Shown here: positions 25,883 to 35,920 of the stretch, in pieces
Layout of the letters: each line of letters starts with the position of its first letter
Position numbering within the stretch: the stretch's first letter is position 1
DNA from: Pseudomonas mandelii
GTDB taxonomy: Bacteria > Pseudomonadota > Gammaproteobacteria > Pseudomonadales > Pseudomonadaceae
Length of the DNA: 64,000 bases
Direction: 5' to 3'
Assembly (NCBI RefSeq): GCF_006438925.1
Contig: NZ_RCZA01000008.1
Coordinates: 1,126 to 65,125, forward strand
The notes under the pieces: generated by a model
Seen by the model: only the letters and a program-made list of their open reading frames with translations
Database searches by the model: none
Told to the model about the DNA's origin: nothing
Translations under genes and position numbers: made by a program

Positions 25883-28800
25883 ATGTGGTTGAGCAAAGGC
25901 AAGTCGCGAGTTACCGAAGGCGCACGGGCGCTGGCCTCACCCATGATCATGTCCCTGGAGCCGCGAATGCTGTTCGACGGCGCGGTGGCGGCCACGGTGG
26001 CCGATACCGCTCAGGCGGACAGCCACAGCACGGCTGATGCCGCCAAGACGCCGACGACCGACCAACCGGTCGCCAGCAAGGACACCCACGGCCAGGCCGA
26101 TGCCACGCCTGCAACAGCCCCCGTTGCAGTGCCGGGCCAAAGCGTGGTGTTCGTCGATTCCCGCGTCAAGGACGCCGACAGCCTGCTCAAGGGCGTGGCG
26201 CCTGGCACCCAAGTGGTTCAGTTGGATGCGAGCAGGGACGGCTTGCAACAGATTGCCGACTACCTGGATCACCATCAGGGCGTCAGTTCGGTACAGATCA
26301 TTGCCCACGGCAACGCGGGCGATCTGTGGCTGGGCAACAGTTACCTGTCGGCCGACAACGTCGCGGCCCGCAGCGCCGTGCTGGCGGAAATCGGCAAGGA
26401 CATGAACGTCGGCGGGGACATCCTGATCTACGGCTGCTATACCGCCGAAGGCCAGCGGGGCTTGAGTTTTGTCGACTCGCTGGCACAACTGACCGGCCGT
26501 GATGTGGCCGCTTCCAGCAACCGCACCGGGATCGGTGGCGACTGGAATCTGGAAATTGCCACCGGCAATATCGAAAGCGCGAACGTGCTGTCGACTCAGG
26601 CCATGAGCGAGTATCAGTGGGGCCTGGCCACTTGGACGGCCACCACCAATGCCAACACGGGCGTCGGCTCACTGCGTGCCGCCATCGCCTCGGCGCAGAA
26701 CGGCGATCTCGTCACCTTCAGCAGCAGCATGACGGTGCAGCTGACGTCCGATCTGCTGATCAACAAGAACATCTACGTAGATGGCGACTTGAACAACGAC
26801 GGCGCGGCTGATGTGATTCTCGATGGTCAGTACAAGACCCGAGTAATTGAAGTGACGTCTGGCAGCATCGTGACCCTCGATGGTCTGGTGATCACCCGAG
26901 GCCTGGTGTCGGGCACGGGCGGTAACGGTGGCTACGGTGCCACTGGCGCGATGGCCGGGGGGATTTTCAACGCAGGGATTCTGACCCTGAAAAACGTCAG
27001 CGTGACGTCCAACGCCGCTTCCGGTGGCGGTGGCGGCGGCGGTGTCACGGGCGCTTTCTACGGCGGTGGTGGTGGCGGTGGCGGTGGTTTGGGCGGCCAG
27101 GGTGGCGGGCATGGCGGTTCGGCAGGACCGGGCACCGGCACGTTGGGCGGCGGTGCAGGCGGCGGTGGCGTTGGTGGTTACGGCGGCGGTTATGACGCGA
27201 CCCACATGGGCGGTCGCGGCGGTACCACCACTGGCGGGGCTGGCGGCATAGGCGTTTCCTATTACAGCAACGGCGGTAACGGTGCGACGGCCACCAATGG
27301 CACGATTTCCATTGGTGGCGGTGGCGGCGGGGCCGGTTGGGACAAGGTGGGTGGCGCTGGCGGCAACGCGGTGGGCGGGATCTACAACGCCAGCACCGGC
27401 ACCATGACCATCGTCGGCACCTCGACCATCACCAACAACATCGGTTCCGGCGGCGGTGGCGGCGGCGGGGGTGGCTATGGCAGCAATGCCAGCAATGGCG
27501 GCGCGGGCGGCAGGGGCGTCGGTGCGATCTGGAACAAAGGCACGCTGTTGATCACGGCAGCCAACTTCGCGGCCCTGGCCGGCAATGCCGCGGGCAGTGG
27601 TGCCGGTGGTGCCGCACTGGGCGGGGGTACGACCGGCACTTCGCCAACCTCCGTCGCGACAATCTACAACGACGGTGGTGTACTCAACACCGCGTATTCG
27701 CCGCCGCCGACCGCGACCATTGTGGTCGCTGACACCACACTGAGCATCGGCGAAACGTCCTTGGTGACCATCACCTTCTCCGAGGCCGTGACCGGTCTCA
27801 CCAATGCAGACCTGACCATCGCCAACGGCACGTTGACCTCGGTGAGCAGCGGCGATGGCGGCATCACCTGGACGGCAACGTTCACGCCGACCGCCAGTCT
27901 TTCCGATACGACCAACGTCATCACCCTGGACAACACCGGGGTGATCAACGGTCTGGGCACTGCCGGCGTCGGTACCACCAACTCCAATAACTACATCGTC
28001 GACACCGTACGCCCGACCGCCAGCATCGTGTTTACCGACACGGCCCTCAAGGCCGGCGAAACTTCGCTGGTGACCATCACCTTCAACGAAGCAGTCACCG
28101 GACTCACCAACGCGGATCTGACGATTGCCAACGGCACCTTGACGTCGGTGAGCAGCGGCGACGGCGGCGTCACCTGGACGGGGACCTTCACACCAACCGC
28201 CAGCATCACGGACGCGACCAACCTGATCACCCTGGACAACACCGGGGTCAGCGACCTGGCGGGTAACGCCGGGAGCGGCACCACCGATTCGGGCAACTAC
28301 GCCATCGATACCGTGCGGCCAACGGCGACCCTCGTGGTGACGGACACGGCGCTGAAAATTGGCGAAACCTCTCTGGTCACCATCACTTTCAGTGAAGCCA
28401 TCAGCGGTTTCACCAACGCCGACCTGACCATTGCCAATGGCACGTTGACGGCCGTGAGCAGCAGCGACGGCGGCCTCACCTGGACCGCCACGTTCACTCC
28501 GAACGCGAGCATCAACGACACCACCAACCTGATCACCCTGAACAACACCGGGATCAGCGATCTGGCCGGCAATACCGGCACCGGCACCACCGATTCGAAC
28601 AACTATGCGATCGATACACTCCGCCCAACCGCGACCATCGTGGTGGCGGACAATGCGCTGAAAATCGGCGAAACCTCGCTGGTGACCATCACCTTCGCCG
28701 AGGCGGTGACCGGTTTCACCAACGCAGACCTGACCATCGCCAACGGCACGTTGACCGCGGTGAGCAGCAGCGACGGCGGCATCACCTGGACGGCAACCTT

Positions 28801-31800
28801 CACCCCGACCGCGAGCACCAACGACACGACCAACCTGATCACCCTGGACAATACCGGGGTCAGCGATCTGGCAGGCAATGCCGGCAGCGGCACCACCGAC
28901 TCCAACAACTACGCCATCGATACCGTGCGCCCGACGGCCACCATCGTGGTCGCGGACACGGCGCTGAAAATCGGCGAAACCTCACTGGTGACCATTACCT
29001 TCTCCGAGGCGGTAAGTGGTTTTACCAACGCCGACCTGACCATCGCCAACGGCACCTTGACGGCGGTGAGCAGCAGCGATGGCGGCATCACCTGGACCGC
29101 CACGTTCACGCCTTCCGCAAGCATCAACGACACCACCAACCTGATCACCCTGGACAACACTGGCGTCGCGGATCTGGCCGGTAACGCCGGTAGCGGCACC
29201 ACCGACTCGAACAACTACGCGATCGACACCGTGCGCCCGACCGCCACGATTGTGCTGGCCGATACGACACTGACTCAGGGCGAAACCTCGCTGGTGACCA
29301 TTACGTTCTCCGAAGCAGTGAGCGGTTTCACCAACGCGGATCTGACCATCGCCAACGGCACCCTGAGTGCCGTGAGCAGCAGCGACGGCGGCATTACCTG
29401 GACAGCGACCTTCACGCCGACCGCAGGCATTAACGACGCCACCAACGTTATTACTCTGGCCAATACCGGCGTGGCCGACATCGCCGGCAACGCGGGCAGT
29501 GGCACCACCAACTCCGGCAACTACACGATCGACACCGCCCCGCCGACCGCGACTATCGTAGTGGCCGACAACGCCCTGAAAATCGGTGAAACGTCACTGG
29601 TGACCATCACCTTCAACCAGGCCGTGACCGGTTTCACCAACGCCGACCTGACCATCGCCAACGGCACGTTGAGCGCGGTGAGCAGCAGTGACGGCGGCAT
29701 CACCTGGACCGCCACCTTCACCCCGACTGCCAGCACCACCGATGCGACCAACCTGATCACATTGGACAATAGCGGCGTGCAGGCTGCCGCCACCGGCAAC
29801 GTGGGCAGCGGCACCACCGATTCCAACAACTACGCCATCGACACCGTGCGCCCGACGGCCACGGTCGTGGTGGCGGACACCGCGCTGAAAATCGGCGAAA
29901 CCTCATTGGTGACTATCACCTTCAGTGAAGCGGTCAGCGGTTTCACCAACGCCGACCTGACCATCGCCAACGGCACATTGACGGCGGTGAGCAGCAGCGA
30001 CGGCGGGATTACCTGGACGGCGACCTTTACCCCGAGCGCCAGCACCAACGACACGACCAACCTGATCACGCTGGACAACACTGGGGTCGCCGACCTGGCG
30101 GGTAATGCCGGTAGCGGCACTACCGACTCCAACAACTACGCCATCGACACGGTGCGCCCTACGGCGACCATTGTTCTGGCCGACCCGACCCTGAGTGCCG
30201 GCGAAACGTCGCTGGTCACCATTACCTTCAGCGAAGCGGTGAGCGGTTTCACCAATGCCGACCTGTCCATCGCCAACGGCACCTTGACGGCGGTGAGCAG
30301 CAGCGACGGCGGCATCACCTGGACGGCGACCTTCACCCCAACCGTTGGCGTGAAAGACGTGACCAACGTCATCACCCTGGCCAATACCGGCGTGGCTGAC
30401 TTGGCTGGCAACACGGGCAGCGGCACGACCAACTCCGGCAACTATACCGTCGATACCGTGCTGCCGACGGCCACCATCGTGGTCGCCGATAACGCGCTGG
30501 CAGTCGGCGAAACATCGCTGGTGACCATTACGTTCTCCGAGGCGGTAAGCGGTTTCAGCAACGCCGACCTGACGATTGCCAATGGCACGTTGACGGCGGT
30601 GAGCAGCAGCGATGGCGGCATTACCTGGACGGCAACCTTCACCCCGACCAACGCCATCACTGACAGCAGCAACCTGATCACCCTGGACAACAGCGGTGTG
30701 CAAAACGTCTCGGGCAACGCCGGCAGCGGCACTACCGATTCGAACAACTACGCCATCGACACCGTGCGCCCAACCGCGACCATCGTCGTGGCGGACCCAA
30801 CACTGGCCTTGGGCCAAACCTCGTTGGTGACCATTACGTTCAGCGAAGCGGTGACCGGTCTGACCCTTGCCGACTTCACGGTCGCCAACGGCGCCCTGAG
30901 CGGCCTGAGCACCAGCGACAACATCACCTACACCGCGACCTTCACGCCGACGGCGAGCATCAACGATGCGACCAATATCATCACGCTGAACAACACCGGC
31001 ATTGTGGACGCGGCCGGCAACACTGGCTCGGGCACCACCGATTCCAACAACTACGCGATCGACAGCCTGCGTCCGACCGCCACCATTGTTGTCGCCGACC
31101 CCACCCTGAGTGCCGGCGAAACCTCGCTGGTGACCATCACCTTCAGCGAGGCGGTCAGCGGTTTCGACAACAGTGACCTGAGTATCCCTAACGGCACCTT
31201 GAGCGCGGTGAGCAGCAGCGACGGCGGCATCACCTGGACGGCGACCTTCACCCCGACGGTCGGCGTCAGGGACACCACTAACCTGATCAGCCTGAACAAC
31301 AGCGGCGTGGCCGACATTGCCGGCAACGCAGGCAGCGGCATCACCAATTCGGCCAACTTCACCATCGACACCGTGCTGCCGACCGCCACCATCGTCGTCG
31401 CCGACAATACGCTGAGCGTCGGTGAAACGTCGCTGGTGACCATCACCTTCTCCGAAGCAGTGACCGGTTTCAGCAACGCCGACCTGACCATCGCCAACGG
31501 TACGTTGACGGCGGTAACCAGCGGTGATGGCGGCATTACCTGGACGGCAACCTTCACCCCGACCAACGCCATCACTGACAGCAGCAACCTGATCACCCTG
31601 GACAATGCGGGTATGCAAAACGCCTCGGGCAACGCCGGCAGCGGCACTACCGATTCCAACAACTTTGCCATCGACACCGTGCGTCCAACCGCAACCATCG
31701 TGGTGGCCGACTCGGCGTTGGGCGTTGGCCAAACCTCGTTGGTCACCATCACCTTCAGCGAAGCCGTGAGCGGTTTCGATAACAGCGACCTGACCATCGA

Positions 31801-33775
31801 TAACGCCACCCTGAGCAATGTCACCAGCAGCGACGGCGGGATCACCTGGACCGCGACCCTGACGCCTTTGGCCGGCATCACCGACACCAGCAACATCGTC
31901 CGGCTGGACAACACCGGCATCCAGGATCTGTCCGGCAACACCGGCAGCGGCACCACCGACTCCAACAATTACGCCATCGACAGTCAACGCCCGACCGCGA
32001 CCATTGTGTTGAGCGATACAACCCTGAAACCGGGCGAAACCGCGCTGGTGACCATCACCTTCAGCGAGGCGGTGAGCGGGTTCGACAACAGTGATTTGAG
32101 CGTCGCCAACGGTACGTTGAGCAATGTCAGCAGCAGCGACGGCGGCATTACCTGGACCGGGACGTTCACGCCGACCCTCGGCGTGACCGACGCCACCAAT
32201 CTCATCACCCTGAACAACACTGGCGTCTCGGACCTGGCCGGTAACACGGGCTCGGGCACGACCAACTCCGCCAACTATGTGGTGGAGACCCAGGTGCCGA
32301 CCGCAACCATCGTGGTGGCCGACAACGCCCTCAAGGCCGGTGAAACCTCAGGGGTGACCATCACCTTCAGCGAAGCGGTCAGCGGTTTCACCAACGCCGA
32401 CCTGACCATTGCCAACGGCACCTTGAGCAACGTCAGTAGCAGTGACGGCGGCATCACCTGGACCGCGACGTTCACGCCAACCGTCAACGTGACGGACACC
32501 ACCAACCTGATCAGCCTCGACAACAGCGGTGTGACCAACGCGTCGGGCAACAGTGGCGTGGGCGTGACCGATTCCAACAACTACGCCATCGACACGACGC
32601 GGCCGACGGCGACCATCGTGGTGGCGGATAACCGCTTGGGCATCGGCGAGACGACCACGGTCACCATCACCTTCACCGAGACGGTTTCAGGTTTCGACCT
32701 GTCGGACCTCAGCGTCGCCAATGGCACTTTGTCCAACCTGCTCAGCAGCGATGGTGGCAAGACCTGGACCGCCACGCTGACCCCGACCGCCAACATCAAC
32801 GACACCACCAACCTGGTCCTGCTCGACAGCAGCAATGTGGCGGACGCCGCGGGCAACGCCGGTGTCGGGATCGCGATCTCCAACAACTACGCGCTCGATG
32901 CCACCCGGCCGACGGCAACCATCGTGGTCGCCAATCCGAACCTGGGCATGGGTCAAACCACGCTGGTGACGATCACCTTCAGCGAAGTGGTAAGCGATTT
33001 CGATCTGTCGGACCTCAGCGTTACCAACGGCGAGCTGACCCACCTGGCCAGCAGCGACGGCGGCAAGACCTGGACCGCGACCTTCACCCCGACCGCGAGC
33101 ATCGCCGACCCGAGCAATTTCATCGCGCTGGACACCAGCAACGTCAGCGACGGTTCGGGCAATACCGGCACTGGTGTGGCGGTGTCCAATAACTACACCA
33201 TCGACACCGTGCCGGTGCAGACGCCTGCCGTGGTCGTGACGCCTGACCCGCTGGCCCGGATCCCACCACCGGTAACCGTTTCCGATCAGCCCAACGTGCC
33301 ACTGCAACCGATCATTTTCACTCCTCCGACCGGCGATCTCGGCTCACCGCTGACCTTTACTCCGTTGTTCGAAAGCCGCGTGATCGGCAATGGCATCCGG
33401 CCGCTGGGCGACATCTTCATGAACCACGGTGCGCTGGCGCCCAGCTTCATCGCCCAGGTGTTCAGCAGCAGTGACAGCGGTGGCGATGGCTCGGGCAACG
33501 GCTTCCTCGGCTTTGGCGGTGGCGATGGCGGGGTGTTCAGCACCAGCACGTTGTCGAGCCTGTTCAATCAGGACACCGGCAACGAACGAGACTCGCTGAG
33601 TTCATTCGGCAGTCATTCGATCAAGGCCGGGGATGTTTCACAGGGGCTGCGCGGCGTGTTTGGCGCGCCGAGTCTCGTCCAGCAATTGCAACAGCTCAAA
33701 GACACCGAGCAACGGCAGGTCGACAGCCTGGCCGCCGCTTTGCGACAGGTCGGCATCAGCGAAATGCAGGCCTGA
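25883..33775 (+). CDS. Giant Ig-repeat adhesin with LEPR-XLL motif and DUF4347 domain
   Basis: About 2,630 residues. Order: basic N-terminus, LEPRMLFDGA motif (about 25-34), low-complexity linker, DUF4347 domain (about 85-240), a beta-helix-like region (about 250-370), a very glycine-rich stretch (to about 590), 18 tandem Big-type Ig repeats of about 102 residues (609-2440), and a C-terminal region with Gly/Ser/Asp-rich and coiled segments. No classical signal peptide and no RTX nonapeptides are visible. DUF4347 has His142 in IIAHGNAG and Cys185 in LIYGCYTAEG, a spacing like clan CD cysteine proteases. It lies between a sulfotransferase and a TolC-like gene. ATG 25883 is chosen (GGTGAG upstream); GTG 25874 is possible. 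A surface adhesin or biofilm protein is likely. Confidence 0.88.
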   Translation: MWLSKGKSRVTEGARALASPMIMSLEPRMLFDGAVAATVADTAQADSHSTADAAKTPTTDQPVASKDTHGQADATPATAPVAVPGQSVVFVDSRVKDADSLLKGVAPGTQVVQLDASRDGLQQIADYLDHHQGVSSVQIIAHGNAGDLWLGNSYLSADNVAARSAVLAEIGKDMNVGGDILIYGCYTAEGQRGLSFVDSLAQLTGRDVAASSNRTGIGGDWNLEIATGNIESANVLSTQAMSEYQWGLATWTATTNANTGVGSLRAAIASAQNGDLVTFSSSMTVQLTSDLLINKNIYVDGDLNNDGAADVILDGQYKTRVIEVTSGSIVTLDGLVITRGLVSGTGGNGGYGATGAMAGGIFNAGILTLKNVSVTSNAASGGGGGGGVTGAFYGGGGGGGGGLGGQGGGHGGSAGPGTGTLGGGAGGGGVGGYGGGYDATHMGGRGGTTTGGAGGIGVSYYSNGGNGATATNGTISIGGGGGGAGWDKVGGAGGNAVGGIYNASTGTMTIVGTSTITNNIGSGGGGGGGGGYGSNASNGGAGGRGVGAIWNKGTLLITAANFAALAGNAAGSGAGGAALGGGTTGTSPTSVATIYNDGGVLNTAYSPPPTATIVVADTTLSIGETSLVTITFSEAVTGLTNADLTIANGTLTSVSSGDGGITWTATFTPTASLSDTTNVITLDNTGVINGLGTAGVGTTNSNNYIVDTVRPTASIVFTDTALKAGETSLVTITFNEAVTGLTNADLTIANGTLTSVSSGDGGVTWTGTFTPTASITDATNLITLDNTGVSDLAGNAGSGTTDSGNYAIDTVRPTATLVVTDTALKIGETSLVTITFSEAISGFTNADLTIANGTLTAVSSSDGGLTWTATFTPNASINDTTNLITLNNTGISDLAGNTGTGTTDSNNYAIDTLRPTATIVVADNALKIGETSLVTITFAEAVTGFTNADLTIANGTLTAVSSSDGGITWTATFTPTASTNDTTNLITLDNTGVSDLAGNAGSGTTDSNNYAIDTVRPTATIVVADTALKIGETSLVTITFSEAVSGFTNADLTIANGTLTAVSSSDGGITWTATFTPSASINDTTNLITLDNTGVADLAGNAGSGTTDSNNYAIDTVRPTATIVLADTTLTQGETSLVTITFSEAVSGFTNADLTIANGTLSAVSSSDGGITWTATFTPTAGINDATNVITLANTGVADIAGNAGSGTTNSGNYTIDTAPPTATIVVADNALKIGETSLVTITFNQAVTGFTNADLTIANGTLSAVSSSDGGITWTATFTPTASTTDATNLITLDNSGVQAAATGNVGSGTTDSNNYAIDTVRPTATVVVADTALKIGETSLVTITFSEAVSGFTNADLTIANGTLTAVSSSDGGITWTATFTPSASTNDTTNLITLDNTGVADLAGNAGSGTTDSNNYAIDTVRPTATIVLADPTLSAGETSLVTITFSEAVSGFTNADLSIANGTLTAVSSSDGGITWTATFTPTVGVKDVTNVITLANTGVADLAGNTGSGTTNSGNYTVDTVLPTATIVVADNALAVGETSLVTITFSEAVSGFSNADLTIANGTLTAVSSSDGGITWTATFTPTNAITDSSNLITLDNSGVQNVSGNAGSGTTDSNNYAIDTVRPTATIVVADPTLALGQTSLVTITFSEAVTGLTLADFTVANGALSGLSTSDNITYTATFTPTASINDATNIITLNNTGIVDAAGNTGSGTTDSNNYAIDSLRPTATIVVADPTLSAGETSLVTITFSEAVSGFDNSDLSIPNGTLSAVSSSDGGITWTATFTPTVGVRDTTNLISLNNSGVADIAGNAGSGITNSANFTIDTVLPTATIVVADNTLSVGETSLVTITFSEAVTGFSNADLTIANGTLTAVTSGDGGITWTATFTPTNAITDSSNLITLDNAGMQNASGNAGSGTTDSNNFAIDTVRPTATIVVADSALGVGQTSLVTITFSEAVSGFDNSDLTIDNATLSNVTSSDGGITWTATLTPLAGITDTSNIVRLDNTGIQDLSGNTGSGTTDSNNYAIDSQRPTATIVLSDTTLKPGETALVTITFSEAVSGFDNSDLSVANGTLSNVSSSDGGITWTGTFTPTLGVTDATNLITLNNTGVSDLAGNTGSGTTNSANYVVETQVPTATIVVADNALKAGETSGVTITFSEAVSGFTNADLTIANGTLSNVSSSDGGITWTATFTPTVNVTDTTNLISLDNSGVTNASGNSGVGVTDSNNYAIDTTRPTATIVVADNRLGIGETTTVTITFTETVSGFDLSDLSVANGTLSNLLSSDGGKTWTATLTPTANINDTTNLVLLDSSNVADAAGNAGVGIAISNNYALDATRPTATIVVANPNLGMGQTTLVTITFSEVVSDFDLSDLSVTNGELTHLASSDGGKTWTATFTPTASIADPSNFIALDTSNVSDGSGNTGTGVAVSNNYTIDTVPVQTPAVVVTPDPLARIPPPVTVSDQPNVPLQPIIFTPPTGDLGSPLTFTPLFESRVIGNGIRPLGDIFMNHGALAPSFIAQVFSSSDSGGDGSGNGFLGFGGGDGGVFSTSTLSSLFNQDTGNERDSLSSFGSHSIKAGDVSQGLRGVFGAPSLVQQLQQLKDTEQRQVDSLAAALRQVGISEMQA
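27707..33205 (+). repeat. 18 tandem 306-bp repeats encoding Big-type Ig domains
   Basis: Units of about 102 codons begin with PTATIVVAD-like, then GETSLVTITFSEAV, NADLTIANGTL, SSDGGITWTATFTP, ITLDNTGV and SGTTDSNNYAIDT. I count 18 starts. Units 3-10 are very alike at the DNA level, while units 17-18 have drifted. One unit carries an extra codon and one (the 11th) lacks the SSDGG form. Confidence 0.93.
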
Positions 33776-33816
33776 AAAAACACCTAAAACAATGCTGTGT
33801 CCAGGGGCAGTCAAGG

Positions 33817-35331
33817 ATGAATAGAAGTTCTAAGTTGTTCGGCGCCAGCCTGCTGGTGCTTGCAGTCAGCGGATGTGCAGTCACCAGTGAACCGATCGAA
33901 CGCAGCGTCAGCCAACAGCGCGCCAGGAGCGACCTGCAAAGCATGTACAAGGATCAGGAACCCCTCAGCGGTCCGCTGACCCTGCATCAGGCCATGGCCC
34001 GCGCGGTGAAGTACAACCTCGAAGGCCGGCTCAAGATCATGGAAGAGGCCCTGGCCAAGCGCCAACTCGACCTCGCCAGTTTCGACATGTTGCCGCGCAT
34101 GGCGCTGGACGCCGGGTATGTCGGCCGCAACAACGTCAACGCCTCCAGCAGCCAGAGTGTACGGACCGGAACCCAGTCACTGGAGCCATCGACCTCACAA
34201 GACCGCGACCGTGAAGTCGCCGACCTGACCATGGTCTGGAACGTGCTCGATTTTGGCGTCAGCTACATCAGCGCCAAGCAACAGGGCGACCAGCGACTGA
34301 TCGTTCAGGAGCGTCGGCGCAAGGTGATCAACACCATCGTTCAGGACGTGCGCTCGGCCTATTGGCGGGCCATGGCCGCCGAGCGTTTGCTCAAGCAGAT
34401 CGACAGCCTCATGGCCCGGGTCGACACCGCACGCGGCAACAGCCAGAGCATGAGCCAGCAGCGAATCGGCGACCCGATTCAGGCGCTGGGTTATCAACGC
34501 TCGCTGATCGAAGCCACGCGTCAACTGGAAGAGCAGCGACGTGCGCTGTCGTTGGCGAAAACCGAACTGGCGACTTTGATCAACCTGCCGCTGGGCACCG
34601 ACCTGACCCTGGCGACCCCGGACGACTATGTCATTCCGGAATTGAAAGTTGACCTCGCCAGCCTGGAACAGGAAGCCCTGACCAGCCGTCCAGAACTGCG
34701 CGAACAGGATTACCAAAGCCGCATCAGCGCGGCCGAAACCCGCAAAGCCATGTTGCGGCTGCTGCCGGGGCTGGAGTTCTCGGCCGGCGGGCATTACGAC
34801 AGCAACTCGTTCCTGGTGGAGCAGGGCTGGGCCGACTACGGCGTGAAAGTGACGTGGAACCTGTTCAACGTGATCTCCGCACCGGCGGCGATCAACGTTG
34901 CCAAGGCTGGCGAAGAAGTCGCCACGGCGCGCCGCCAGGCCATGTCGATCGCGGTGTTGGCGCAGCTTTATGTGGCCAACGCCAACTACCGCGAGGCGTT
35001 GCGGCAGTTCAAGACCAATCAGCAACTGTCGGACATCGACGGTCAGATCGTTGGCCAGCTGCGCAACCGTTATCAGGCGGCCGGGCTGGGTGAACTGGAC
35101 CTCATCCAGGGCGAACTGAACACCTTGCAGGCCGATTTGCGTCGCGATCTGTCATACGCCGATCTGCGTAACGCTTACGGCCAGATCTTCGCCAGTGCGG
35201 GGCTCGATCCGCTGCCGGATCAGGTGCAGTCCACCGAAGTGCAATCCATTGCCACCGCGTTGGCCAACCGCGAATCGGCGTGGGCGGCCGGGAACATCAC
35301 GACGCCGGTGGCCCATGTCCAGGCCCAATAA
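33817..35331 (+). CDS. TolC-family outer-membrane lipoprotein
   Basis: 504 residues with lipoprotein signal MNRSSKLFGASLLVLAVSGC (lipobox VSGC, Cys20). The mature part is TolC/OEP-like with long helical repeats: MVWNVLDFGVSYISAKQQGD in the first half and VTWNLFNVISAPAAINVAKA in the second. It lies 41 bases after the adhesin gene and is the obvious outer-membrane exit for it, with the adaptors and M50 fusion at 17305-21491. It is distinct from lapE and from the two NodT-type channels in the window. Confidence 0.88.
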   Translation: MNRSSKLFGASLLVLAVSGCAVTSEPIERSVSQQRARSDLQSMYKDQEPLSGPLTLHQAMARAVKYNLEGRLKIMEEALAKRQLDLASFDMLPRMALDAGYVGRNNVNASSSQSVRTGTQSLEPSTSQDRDREVADLTMVWNVLDFGVSYISAKQQGDQRLIVQERRRKVINTIVQDVRSAYWRAMAAERLLKQIDSLMARVDTARGNSQSMSQQRIGDPIQALGYQRSLIEATRQLEEQRRALSLAKTELATLINLPLGTDLTLATPDDYVIPELKVDLASLEQEALTSRPELREQDYQSRISAAETRKAMLRLLPGLEFSAGGHYDSNSFLVEQGWADYGVKVTWNLFNVISAPAAINVAKAGEEVATARRQAMSIAVLAQLYVANANYREALRQFKTNQQLSDIDGQIVGQLRNRYQAAGLGELDLIQGELNTLQADLRRDLSYADLRNAYGQIFASAGLDPLPDQVQSTEVQSIATALANRESAWAAGNITTPVAHVQAQ

Positions 35332-35920
35332 TCTGCTGGCACCGACGTCGAGCATCAGCCGCGCACAACGGGAGGTGCGCAACGGCCATCGCGGCACGGC
35401 GATTTTGCTGACCGGTTTGCCGGCGGCGGGCAAATCGACCCTGGCCCAGGCGCTGCACGCCGAGCTTTTCGAGCACGGCGTGCAGAGCATCGTGCTCGAT
35501 GGTGACGGGCTGCGGGTCGGGCTCAATCGTGATCTCGGTTTTACCGACAGTGATCGTCTGGAGAACATCCGTCGCGCCAGCGAAGTCGCGGCACTGTTGG
35601 TGGAGAACGGGCAAATCGTCATCCTCGCGATGATCGCGCCGCTGATGGAGTTGCGTGAGGTGTTCGCCCGGCGACTGGGTGAGGATTACCGCGAAGTCTG
35701 GTGCAGCGCTTCCCTCGCCGTCTGCGAACAGCGCGACCCGAAAGGTCATTACGCCCGTGCACGACGGGGTGATTTACCAGGTTTTACCGGCGTGTCTGCG
35801 CCGTATGAACCGCCGCCGTCCGCCTCCTTGGTGCTCGATACCGGCGTGCAGTCGGTTGAGGCCAGTCTAGATCACTTGCTGACCTGGCTCGGCGAGTGCG
35901 CGGTGTTGCCGAAGCGATGA
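35315..35920 (+). CDS. cysC: Adenylylsulfate (APS) kinase
   Basis: 201 residues. Walker A GLPAAGKST at 34-42, then LDGDGLRVGLNRDLGFTDSD and ENIRRASEVAALLVENGQIV, and the late GFTGVSAPYEPP segment, all standard for CysC. It phosphorylates APS to PAPS, the sulfate donor of sulfotransferases. Start ATG 35315, inside the last 17 bases of the TolC gene, with GGTGG upstream. Stand-alone here, not fused to a sulfurylase, and flanked by sulfotransferase genes, which suggests dedicated PAPS supply rather than a role in assimilation. Confidence 0.9.
   Translation: MSRPNNLLAPTSSISRAQREVRNGHRGTAILLTGLPAAGKSTLAQALHAELFEHGVQSIVLDGDGLRVGLNRDLGFTDSDRLENIRRASEVAALLVENGQIVILAMIAPLMELREVFARRLGEDYREVWCSASLAVCEQRDPKGHYARARRGDLPGFTGVSAPYEPPPSASLVLDTGVQSVEASLDHLLTWLGECAVLPKR

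Noticed and set aside
27664..33300. Series of minus-strand frames of about 101 residues, plus longer ones (29903-31987, 31051-31968, 32687-33307), opposite the adhesin repeats
   Set aside because: They recur with exactly the 306-base repeat period and are the mirror of the Ig repeats, without ribosome sites or any known family.
25883..33775. Idea that the giant adhesin is an RTX type I substrate of the lap system
   Set aside because: No GGxGxD nonapeptides are visible, and lapA itself is the neighbour and natural substrate of lapEBC. Kept only as a test that would refute the separate-export idea.
35195..35314. Longer N-terminus for the APS kinase
   Set aside because: The extra 40 residues are Arg/Pro-rich out-of-frame translation of the TolC gene; ATG 35315 gives the normal CysC start.
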